Under the pieces are notes generated by a model. It ran no database searches and was not told the origin of the DNA. It saw nothing but the letters and a program-made list of their open reading frames with translations. Of a DNA stretch of 64,000 nucleotides, positions 40,345 to 47,426 are shown piece by piece. Source of the stretch: Sphaerisporangium sp040649355 (GTDB lineage Bacteria; Actinomycetota; Actinomycetes; Streptosporangiales; Streptosporangiaceae); NCBI RefSeq assembly GCF_043197795.1, contig NZ_JBICTU010000017.1, positions 139,900 to 203,899 on the forward strand, in the 5' to 3' direction. Within the stretch, counting starts at the first letter, position 1. Each line of letters begins with the position of its first letter. The translations under genes and the position numbers were made by a program.

Positions 40345-42174
40345 TCAGAGCGCGTGCGGAAGCACCCACGCCAGGACGCGCACCGCCGCCGCGCACAGCG
40401 CGACGAAGCCGCCCAGCACCGAAAGGGCCCGCAGCCCCTCCCTCCGGAGGTCGGGCACGTGGACGCCGATGCGCTCGACCTCACGGCCGACGATCCCGCC
40501 GCACACGACCCCGAAGACCACCCCGGCCACCGTCATGGGCCCGGGCTGGCTCCACCACATGTCGCCCATGTCGCCCCCGGCGGCCACCCAGAACGCCGAG
40601 GCGGCGACGGCCGAGGCGGGCACCCCTGGCCACACGGCCGCGCTGAGCGCCGACCCGGCCAGCGCGATCGGGAACGACACCACCCGCAGCGTCCCGCGCA
40701 CCCGCGTGGACCTGCGGTTCCTGACCAGCCAGTGCCCGCTCCACCACGCGCGGGCCAGCACGCAGAAGGTCGCCGTGATCGCGAAGGTCGCGAGCGGCCA
40801 GATGACCGACGCCACGACGCAGGGCACCGCGACCATGGCCAGCATGATCAGCACGGCGCTCCCCGGCGGCGAGGACGCGCCGCCCTGCGCCGCCTGGGCG
40901 CCGAGAAGCGACTCCTTCACATCCGTCGCCGTACGCCGCGCCCTGCCCGCGCCGCCCGTACGGCGCTCCGTGCCCTCCGCCTTGGAACGGCGCTCCACCG
41001 CTTCCGCGCCCGTACGACGCTCCGCACCCTCGGCCTTGGAACGGCGCTCCAGGCTCTCCGCGCCGGCACGGCGGTCCGTTCCCTCGGGTTTGGAACGGCG
41101 GACGCGTACGCGCTCCTCTGGGCCCGTCGCGGGCCGCAGAGGACGGCCCGCGGGCGCCGCCTTCTTCCGGGGCGCGGGCGTGGACTCGGCGGCGGACTCC
41201 GCCGCCTCCCGGGCGCGCGTCCTGACCGGCTCGGCCGGCAGCTCCTCGCCCGGCGCGTCCTCGCTCCGGCCCCGGCCGCCCGGCGGCTCCTCACCGCGTG
41301 CGCGTGCCGCCTGCGGCGCGTTGCGCGCCCCCGCCGGCGCGGCGGGCGCCGTGGCCCTGGCGAAGCGGGACAGCCGGTCGGCCAGCAGCGCCGCTGTGGG
41401 CCGCTTGGCGGGCTCCCTGTTGAGCGCCGCCCTGATCAAGGGCAGCAGCGAGCCGGGCACCCCGGCGAGGTCCGCGCGCCCGTTCAGGACGGCGTACATC
41501 TGCGCCTCGACGCTGCCCCTGCCGAACGTCGGGCGCCCGGTGGCGGCGAACGCCACCGTGGCCGCCCACGAATGGATGTCAGACGGCTCGCCGACGACCT
41601 CCTCGGCGAACACCTCGGGCGCGGAGTAGCCCGGCGTGCCGAGGAACGTGCCGGTCATCGTGAGCCGGGTGGCGTCCGACACCTGGGCGATGCCGAAGTC
41701 GATCAGCACGGGACCGTCGGGCCCCAGCACCACGTTGGCGGGCTTCACGTCGCGGTGGATCACCCCGGCCGCGTGGATGATGGCGATCGCGGTGGCCAGC
41801 CCCCTGGCGAGCTCGATCAGGTTGGGACCCGAAAGGGGCCCCTGCCGCCGCACCGCGTCGAGGAGGGTCTCCCCCTCGATGTGCTCCATCACCAGGTAGG
41901 GCCTGTCACCGGACAGGTCCGCGTCGAGGACGCGGGCGACATACGGGCTCTCGACCCGCCGCAGCGCCTGCACCTCGCGGTCGAGTCTTAATCGCGCCTC
42001 GGGGTCGTCCCCGATCGGATCGCGGAGCATCTTGACGGCGACCTTCACCCCGCGCCGACCGACGGCGAGGTAGACCTCGCCCATGCCACCGCGGCCGAGG
42101 CGCTCCACCATGGTGTACGGGCCGACTCGCCCGAGCCCGCCCACTCGCCGTCCGCCCATAGGAGACGCCACCAT
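40345..42174 (-). CDS. Membrane-anchored Ser/Thr protein kinase
   Basis: From the ATG at 42174 the protein has 609 residues (ATG 42159 is also possible). Residues about 18-285 are a Hanks-type kinase: YTMVERLGRGGMGEVYLA, VAVKML, HRDVKPANVVL, DFGIAQ, GTPGYSAPE, with all catalytic residues intact. A charged linker of about 160 residues contains three 18-residue repeats (RRSKAEG/ERRTGAE type). The C-terminal 170 residues have about five hydrophobic segments (AVLIMLAMVAVPCVVASVIW, FPIALAGSALSAAVW and others). Unlike PknB-type kinases it has no PASTA repeats, and it ends in a polytopic membrane region. Its substrates are unknown. Confidence 0.92.
   Translation of the reverse strand: MVASPMGGRRVGGLGRVGPYTMVERLGRGGMGEVYLAVGRRGVKVAVKMLRDPIGDDPEARLRLDREVQALRRVESPYVARVLDADLSGDRPYLVMEHIEGETLLDAVRRQGPLSGPNLIELARGLATAIAIIHAAGVIHRDVKPANVVLGPDGPVLIDFGIAQVSDATRLTMTGTFLGTPGYSAPEVFAEEVVGEPSDIHSWAATVAFAATGRPTFGRGSVEAQMYAVLNGRADLAGVPGSLLPLIRAALNREPAKRPTAALLADRLSRFARATAPAAPAGARNAPQAARARGEEPPGGRGRSEDAPGEELPAEPVRTRAREAAESAAESTPAPRKKAAPAGRPLRPATGPEERVRVRRSKPEGTDRRAGAESLERRSKAEGAERRTGAEAVERRSKAEGTERRTGGAGRARRTATDVKESLLGAQAAQGGASSPPGSAVLIMLAMVAVPCVVASVIWPLATFAITATFCVLARAWWSGHWLVRNRRSTRVRGTLRVVSFPIALAGSALSAAVWPGVPASAVAASAFWVAAGGDMGDMWWSQPGPMTVAGVVFGVVCGGIVGREVERIGVHVPDLRREGLRALSVLGGFVALCAAAVRVLAWVLPHAL
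40954..41103. repeat. Three tandem 54-bp repeats in the kinase linker
   Basis: Units begin at 40954, 41008 and 41062. The first two are nearly identical and the third is more diverged. Each encodes 18 charged residues of the form SKAEGxERRxGAExxERR, keeping the reading frame of the kinase gene. Confidence 0.75.
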
Positions 42175-42283
42175 AGCGCCGATCCACTGATTTACCGTGA
42201 CGGCGCGCCGGAAGCCAACAGGTTTTAACGGACACACCGGGATACGTGCCCCGGCCGGCCCGGCCGGGAGCCGGCGGAAACCG

Positions 42284-42511
42284 CTAGCGCGAGGAGTCCT
42301 CGAAGAGGTGGTCCAGGCGGGCGTCCGGACTCGCGGACAGGGCCTTCCTGCCGGTGCGCCGCCAGTTCACGTGACCTCGGCTCTCCAGCCACAGCATCAG
42401 CCGATCGGCCGCGACCACCACCGCGATGGCGTAGCCGAAGGCGAAGACGATCCCCATGGGGACAGTCAAACCCCCCGGCCCGTCGTACGCGAGGAGCGAC
42501 ACGCCGACCAC
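42284..42511 (-). CDS. Small single-pass membrane protein
   Basis: There are 75 codons, or 57 if the ATG at 42457 is the start. One membrane helix (MGIVFAFGYAIAVVVAADRLML) is followed by a basic cytoplasmic tail (WLESRGHVNWRRTGRKAL) ending DARLDHLFEDSSR. I do not recognise a family. The helix-plus-basic-tail pattern and position between the kinase and proA make it a plausible gene. Confidence 0.5.
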   Translation of the reverse strand: MVGVSLLAYDGPGGLTVPMGIVFAFGYAIAVVVAADRLMLWLESRGHVNWRRTGRKALSASPDARLDHLFEDSSR

Positions 42512-42551
42512 ACTGAGTCATCACTTCACGGGCCCCGCGCCAATCAGCTGA

Positions 42552-43868
42552 TCAGGGTACGGCGGGCGGCCGGCCTCCGGCTATGACGGTGCCCGCGGAG
42601 GTGCGCAGGTGGCCCTCGCCGGTGTAGACCCACTTGGTGGAGGTCAGCTCAGGAAGGCCCATCGGCCCGCGGGCGTGCAGCTTCTGCGTGGAGATGCCGA
42701 TCTCGGCCCCGAAGCCGAACTCCCCGCCGTCGGTGAACCTGGTAGAGGCGTTGACCGCCACCGCCGCCGAGTCGACCCGCGCGACGAAACGCCGGGCCGC
42801 GCCCTGCGACCGCGTGACGATCGCGTCGGTGTGCGCCGAGCCGTACCGCCGGATGTGCGCGACCGCCTCCTCCAGCGAGTCGACCACGGCCGCCGCGATG
42901 TCCAGGGAGAGGTACTCCTCACCGAAGTCCTCCTCGGTGGCGGGCACCACGACGCCTTCAGGGGCTCCCGCCGCGTACGAGGCGACACGCTCGTCGCCGT
43001 GCACGGTCACGCCCTCCTTGGCGAGCCGCGCCAGGGCCGCCGGTACGAACGCGTCGGCGACCTCCGCGTGGACCAGGAACGTCTCCGCCGCGTTGCACAC
43101 CGACGGACGCTGGGTCTTGGCGTTGACGAGGATCTCCAGCGCCAGGTCCAGGTCGGCGTCGGCGTCCACGTACACGTGGCAGTTGCCGACACCGGTCTCG
43201 ATCACCGGCACCGTGGACTCCTCCACCACCGAGTTGATCAGGGACGCGCCGCCGCGCGGGATCAGCACGTCGACCAGGCCCCTGGCGCGCATCAGGTGCT
43301 TCACCGAATCGCGCGTGGTGCCCGGCACCAGCTGCACGGCCCCCGAGGGCACCTCGGTGCCGCCGAGCGCGTCCTGCATGATCCGCACGAGGACGGTGTT
43401 GGACCGGTAGGCGCTGGAGGACCCGCGCAGCAGGACGGCGTTGCCGCTCTTGAGGCAGAGGGCGGCGGCGTCGACCGTGACGTTGGGGCGGCCCTCGTAG
43501 ATGATGCCGACGACGCCCAGCGGCACCCTGATCTGCCGGAGCTCAAGGCCGTTCGGCAGCGTGCTCCCCCGCACGACCTCGCCGACCGGGTCGGGCAGCT
43601 CGGCCACCTCGCGCACCGCGCCCGCGATGGCCCCGACGCGCTTGTCGTCGAGCCTGAGCCTGTCGATCATCGTCTCGGGGGTGCCGCTCTCGCGTGCGGC
43701 GGCGACGTCGAGGGCGTTGGCCTCGACGATCTCCTTCGCGCGGGCCACCAGGGCGTCGGCGACGGCGCGCAGGGCGGCGTCCTTGGCGGAGCGCGGCAGC
43801 GGCGCCAGCTCGGCGGCGGCCTCCTTGGCGTCGTGGGCGACCCTCAGAAAGTCATCGGCCTCAGACAT
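42552..43868 (-). CDS. proA: Gamma-glutamyl phosphate reductase ProA
   Basis: This 438-residue enzyme of the aldehyde-dehydrogenase superfamily reduces gamma-glutamyl phosphate to glutamate semialdehyde with NADPH, the second step of proline synthesis. Visible motifs are IRVPLGVVGIIYEGRPNVTVDA in outline, LRGSSSAYRSN, the catalytic Cys in RPSVCNAAETFLVH, EEYLSLDIAAAVVDS, and FTDGGEFGFGAEIGISTQKLHARGPMGLPEL in outline. Its start overlaps the proB stop by 8 bases, so the two enzymes are translated in a coupled way. Confidence 0.98.
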   Translation of the reverse strand: MSEADDFLRVAHDAKEAAAELAPLPRSAKDAALRAVADALVARAKEIVEANALDVAAARESGTPETMIDRLRLDDKRVGAIAGAVREVAELPDPVGEVVRGSTLPNGLELRQIRVPLGVVGIIYEGRPNVTVDAAALCLKSGNAVLLRGSSSAYRSNTVLVRIMQDALGGTEVPSGAVQLVPGTTRDSVKHLMRARGLVDVLIPRGGASLINSVVEESTVPVIETGVGNCHVYVDADADLDLALEILVNAKTQRPSVCNAAETFLVHAEVADAFVPAALARLAKEGVTVHGDERVASYAAGAPEGVVVPATEEDFGEEYLSLDIAAAVVDSLEEAVAHIRRYGSAHTDAIVTRSQGAARRFVARVDSAAVAVNASTRFTDGGEFGFGAEIGISTQKLHARGPMGLPELTSTKWVYTGEGHLRTSAGTVIAGGRPPAVP

Positions 43869-45048
43869 GCCTCGCGCTCCTGCTCTCGATGGTGGGATCC
43901 AGTATGACGATGTCGTCTCGGTGGATCAGCTCCCGCTCGTACTCAGGGCCGAGGTTCGCGGCCAGCTCGCGCGTGGAGCGGCCGAGGAGCTCGGGGATCT
44001 CCGCGGCGTCGAAGTTCACCAGGCCCCGGGCCACGGGCGTGCCGTGCGGGCTGTAGAGGTCGACCGGGTCGCCGGCGGTGAAGTCGCCCTCCACGAGTGT
44101 GACCCCGGCGGGGAGCAGCGACTTGCGCCGCATCACCACGGCCTCCACCGCCCCGGCGTCCAGGTGCAGGCGGCCCCTGCCGGTGGTCGCGTGGGCGAGC
44201 CAGAGCAGGCGGGTGCCCGGATGGCGGCCCTCCGGCTGGAAGTACGTGCCGACGTCCCTGCCCGCGAGGGCCTGCGCGGCGTGGGCGGCGGAGGTGAGCA
44301 CGACGGGGACGCCCGCCCCCGTGGCGATGCGCGCCGCCTCGACCTTGGTGATCATGCCGCCGGTGCCGACCCGGCCCGACCGGCCGAGCTCGACGCCTTC
44401 GAGATCGGCCGGCCCGTTGACCTGGGGGATCCGCTGGGCGCCCGGCACCCGGGGGTCGCCGTCGTACAGGGCGTCCACGTCCGACAGCAGCACCAGCGCG
44501 TCGGCGTGGATCAGGTGGGCCACCAGGGCCGCCAGGCGGTCGTTGTCGCCGAAGCGGATCTCGTCGGTGGCGACCGTGTCGTTCTCGTTGACCACCGGGA
44601 CGATGCCGAGCTCCAGGAGCCGCACCAGGGTCCGCTGCGCGTTGCGGTGGTGGGCCCGGCGCATCATGTCGTCCGCGGTGAGCAGGACCTGGCCCACGCG
44701 CAGGCCGTACCGGGCGAAGGAGGAGGTGTAGCGGGCGACGAGCACGCCCTGCCCGACCGAGGCCGCCGCCTGCTGGGTCGCGAGGTCACGCGGCCGGGCG
44801 GTCAGGCCGAGGGGCCCGAGCCCGGCGGCGATGGCGCCGGAGGACACCAGCACCAGCTGTGTGCCGTTCCCGGCGCGGGCGGCGAGGACGTCGACCAGGG
44901 CGTCCACCCGGTCGACGTCGATGGTGCCCTGCGGGGTCGTCAGCGACGACGACCCCACCTTGACGACCAGGCGTGAAGCAGCGGCCACCCGCTCCCGACC
45001 GGCGATGTCCACGCTCCGCACCCTTCGCTCGCTTACCTGCTGTCGCAT
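43861..45048 (-). CDS. proB: Glutamate 5-kinase ProB with PUA domain
   Basis: The protein has 395 residues. The amino-acid-kinase domain (residues about 25-280) has LVVKVGSSSLTT, LVSSGAIAAGLGPLGL, NENDTVATDEIRFGDNDRLAA in outline, and VGTGGMITKVEAA. The C-terminal PUA domain (about 300-385) starts near GRLHLDAGAVEAV. It phosphorylates glutamate as the feedback-controlled first step of proline synthesis. The first 20 residues are basic and poorly conserved, so an internal start is possible. It follows obgE by 67 bases, the common actinobacterial order. Confidence 0.97.
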   Translation of the reverse strand: MRQQVSERRVRSVDIAGRERVAAASRLVVKVGSSSLTTPQGTIDVDRVDALVDVLAARAGNGTQLVLVSSGAIAAGLGPLGLTARPRDLATQQAAASVGQGVLVARYTSSFARYGLRVGQVLLTADDMMRRAHHRNAQRTLVRLLELGIVPVVNENDTVATDEIRFGDNDRLAALVAHLIHADALVLLSDVDALYDGDPRVPGAQRIPQVNGPADLEGVELGRSGRVGTGGMITKVEAARIATGAGVPVVLTSAAHAAQALAGRDVGTYFQPEGRHPGTRLLWLAHATTGRGRLHLDAGAVEAVVMRRKSLLPAGVTLVEGDFTAGDPVDLYSPHGTPVARGLVNFDAAEIPELLGRSTRELAANLGPEYERELIHRDDIVILDPTIESRSARHV

Positions 45049-45115
45049 GATCGCCGCGACCGGCGGACCCGTCCACCGTGCCGCGCCGGTAAGTCCCGGA
45101 CGCCCGGTCGCCGGG

Positions 45116-46465
45116 CTACCCGAGGCGGTTGTCCGAGCCGCGCGGGCCCTGATTGGCCTCGGCGTCGAGCGTCGGATGCCAGTCGAAGATGTAGCCGCCC
45201 TCCATCGAGCCGATGACGACCTCGGCGCCGGCCTTGGCCCCCGCCTCGCTGAGCGCCTTCTCGATGCCCAGCCGTTCGAGGCGGTCGGCGAGGTAGCCGA
45301 CGGCCTCGTCGTTGGTGAAGTCGGTCTGCTTGATCCAGCGCTCGGGCTTCTCGCCGGTGACCTGGAAGGTGTCGTCGTCGATCCGCCTGACCGTGAACCC
45401 GGCGTCGCCGAACTGCTTGGGACGGATGACCAGCCTGGTGGGCTCCTCGACGGGCTTGGCGGCCCTGGCGGCCGCCACCATCTCGGCCACGGCGAACGAC
45501 AGCTCGCGCAGCCCCTCGTGGGTGGCCGCGGAGATCATGAAGACCTTGAGGCCCTTGTCCTCCAGCATCGGCCGCACCATGTCGGCGAGCTCGCGCGCCT
45601 CGGGGACGTCGGCCTTGTTGAGCACGGCGAGACGCGGGCGGTCGTCCAGCTCGCCGTAGGCGGCCAGCTCGGCCTCGATCACCCCGAAGTCGGTGAGCGG
45701 GTCACGCCCGGGCTCGATCGTGGCGCAGTCGATGACGTGGACGATCGTCGAGCACCGCTCCACGTGGCGCAGGAACTCGTGGCCGAGCCCCCGGCCCTCG
45801 GAGGCGCCGGGGATCAGCCCGGGCACGTCGGCGACGGTGAACACCGTCTCCCCCGCCGTGACGACACCGAGGTTGGGCACCAGCGTGGTGAACGGGTAGT
45901 CGGCGATCTTGGGCCGGGCGGCGCTCAGGGCCGCGATCAGCGACGACTTGCCGGCGTTCGGGAAGCCCACGAGCGCCACGTCGGCGACCGTCTTGAGCTC
46001 CAGCACGGCCTCGATCTCGTCGCCCTGCTCGCCGAGCAGCGCGAAGCCGGGGGCCTTGCGCTTGGTGGAGGCCAGGGCGGCGTTGCCGAGGCCCCCGTGA
46101 CCGCCCTGGGCCACGACGTACCGCGTGCCGGCGCCGATGAGGTCGATCAGCACCTCGCCGGTCTTGGCGTCCTTCACGACCGTGCCGTTGGGGACCGGGA
46201 GGACCACGTCCTCGCCCCAGGCGCCGTCGCGGTTGGACCCGGCGCCCTGCTTGCCGTTCGCGGCCTTGCGGTGGGGCCGGTGGTGGTAGTCGAGAAGGGT
46301 GGAGGTGTTGGGGTCGACCTCCAGGATCACGTCACCCCCGCGCCCGCCGTTGCCCCCGTCGGGACCGCCGAGCGGCTTGAACTTCTCACGGTGGATGGAC
46401 GCGCAGCCGTTTCCCCCGTCACCGGCCTTGACGTAAAGGACCACCTGGTCGACGAACTCAGCCAC
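45116..46465 (-). CDS. obgE: Obg-family GTPase ObgE/CgtA
   Basis: The 449 residues show the three Obg domains: a glycine-rich Obg fold (residues 1-158, VYVKAGDGGNG-type repeats, PLGGPDGGNGGRGGDV), a G domain (159-about 330: GFPNAGKSSL, DVPGLIPGASEGRGLG, NKAD) and a C-terminal OCT domain (about 345-430). Obg binds the 50S subunit and (p)ppGpp and controls ribosome maturation, growth and, in actinomycetes, sporulation. The start is GTG. A strong stem-loop separates it from rpmA upstream. Confidence 0.98.
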   Translation of the reverse strand: MAEFVDQVVLYVKAGDGGNGCASIHREKFKPLGGPDGGNGGRGGDVILEVDPNTSTLLDYHHRPHRKAANGKQGAGSNRDGAWGEDVVLPVPNGTVVKDAKTGEVLIDLIGAGTRYVVAQGGHGGLGNAALASTKRKAPGFALLGEQGDEIEAVLELKTVADVALVGFPNAGKSSLIAALSAARPKIADYPFTTLVPNLGVVTAGETVFTVADVPGLIPGASEGRGLGHEFLRHVERCSTIVHVIDCATIEPGRDPLTDFGVIEAELAAYGELDDRPRLAVLNKADVPEARELADMVRPMLEDKGLKVFMISAATHEGLRELSFAVAEMVAAARAAKPVEEPTRLVIRPKQFGDAGFTVRRIDDDTFQVTGEKPERWIKQTDFTNDEAVGYLADRLERLGIEKALSEAGAKAGAEVVIGSMEGGYIFDWHPTLDAEANQGPRGSDNRLG

Positions 46466-46549
46466 CGCTACTCCCTCTCACAAGCGTGCCCGTCTGGTCC
46501 ACGCCGTGCCACCGCCGCGCTCCCCGCACCGGTGGTACCCCTTCACGAC

Positions 46550-46583
46550 GATGAGGCGGATCGACAAGTCGATCCGCCTCATC
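46550..46583. terminator. Perfect 16-bp stem-loop between rpmA and obgE
   Basis: GATGAGGCGGATCGAC (46550-46565) pairs perfectly with GTCGATCCGCCTCATC (46568-46583), leaving only a 2-base loop. It lies 70 bases past rpmA and 85 bases before obgE. It either terminates the rplU-rpmA transcript or attenuates read-through into obgE. No U-tract follows. Confidence 0.75.
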
Positions 46584-46653
46584 AACGTTCTGGCCGGGCC
46601 CCCGTCCGCCGCGCTCTCGCGCGGGGCGGCGGCCCCTTTCCCGATCGGCGGAT

Positions 46654-46911
46654 CTACTCCGCGGCCGGGACGATGCTCACAGCGCGGCGGCCGCGCTTGT
46701 TGCCGAACTGCACGTGACCGGCGATCAGCGCGAACAGCGTGTCGTCGCCACCCCGGCCCACGTTGTCACCCGGGTGGAAGTGGGTGCCGCGCTGGCGGAC
46801 GATGATCTCGCCGGCGTTCACGAGCTGGCCGCCGAAACGCTTGACACCAAGCCGCTGGGCGTTGGAGTCACGGCCGTTCCGGGTGGACGAGGCGCCCTTC
46901 TTGTGTGCCAT
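46654..46911 (-). CDS. rpmA: 50S ribosomal protein L27
   Basis: This is an 85-residue L27: AHKKGASSTRNGRDSNAQRLG, FGGQLVNAGEIIVRQRGT, FHPGDNVGRGGDDTLFAL. The N-terminal tail directly after the initiator Met reaches the peptidyl-transferase centre, and there is no Firmicutes-type cleaved extension. It lies 12 bases after rplU. Confidence 0.99.
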   Translation of the reverse strand: MAHKKGASSTRNGRDSNAQRLGVKRFGGQLVNAGEIIVRQRGTHFHPGDNVGRGGDDTLFALIAGHVQFGNKRGRRAVSIVPAAE

Positions 46912-46923
46912 GGTTCGCTACCA

Positions 46924-47238
46924 CTACTTCCCGGGGTTGATGCCGGTTACCTTCACCTGGGTGTACCGCTGACGGTGACCCTGGCGCTTCTTGTAACCAG
47001 ACTTGTTCTTGTACTTGAGAATGCGAATCTTGGGGCCCTTGGTCTCGCCGAGAATCTCGGCGGTCACCTCGAACTTGCCAAGCGTGGCAGCGTCTGTGGT
47101 GACATCGCCGTCGTTGACGACGAGCACCGGCGCCAGCGACACCGTGGAGCCGACCTCACCGGCGACCTTGTCTACCTCGAGGACGTCACCGACGGAGACC
47201 TTCTGCTGCCTGCCGCCGCAACGAACGATCGCGTACAC
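46924..47238 (-). CDS. rplU: 50S ribosomal protein L21
   Basis: The protein has 104 residues: VYAIVRCGGRQQKVSVGDVL, LVVNDGDVTTDAATLG, and the C-terminal KYKNKSGYKKRQGHRQRYT binding 23S rRNA. The GTG at 47238 is chosen because AAGGG lies 7 bases ahead and because it matches the family N-terminus. The longer open frame upstream is leader. Confidence 0.98.
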   Translation of the reverse strand: MYAIVRCGGRQQKVSVGDVLEVDKVAGEVGSTVSLAPVLVVNDGDVTTDAATLGKFEVTAEILGETKGPKIRILKYKNKSGYKKRQGHRQRYTQVKVTGINPGK

Positions 47239-47370
47239 CGCGGAACCCTTCTTCTGGCTAATTGCTCGCTGAACGCTGCGCCTCATGCATCCAGCTACCG
47301 TCGATACACACGACCGGCGAACCGGGTAGGCGCGCGAAGCTAGGCGCGCCACCGGACGCACCGATTGACT

Positions 47371-47401
47371 AGGATACCGGATTGCGGGTGCCCTGGTCGA
47401 A
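47371..47401 (-). promoter_or_regulatory. Candidate rplU promoter
   Basis: On the minus strand, TATCCT (47371-47376) is a fair -10 box, with TCGACC/TTCGAC 18-19 bases upstream (47395-47401). It would give a leader of about 125 bases before rplU, long enough for autogenous control, and would let the ribosomal genes be transcribed independently of rne. Confidence 0.3.
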
Positions 47402-47426
47402 CCGGACGGATCGCCGGGTTGCCGGC

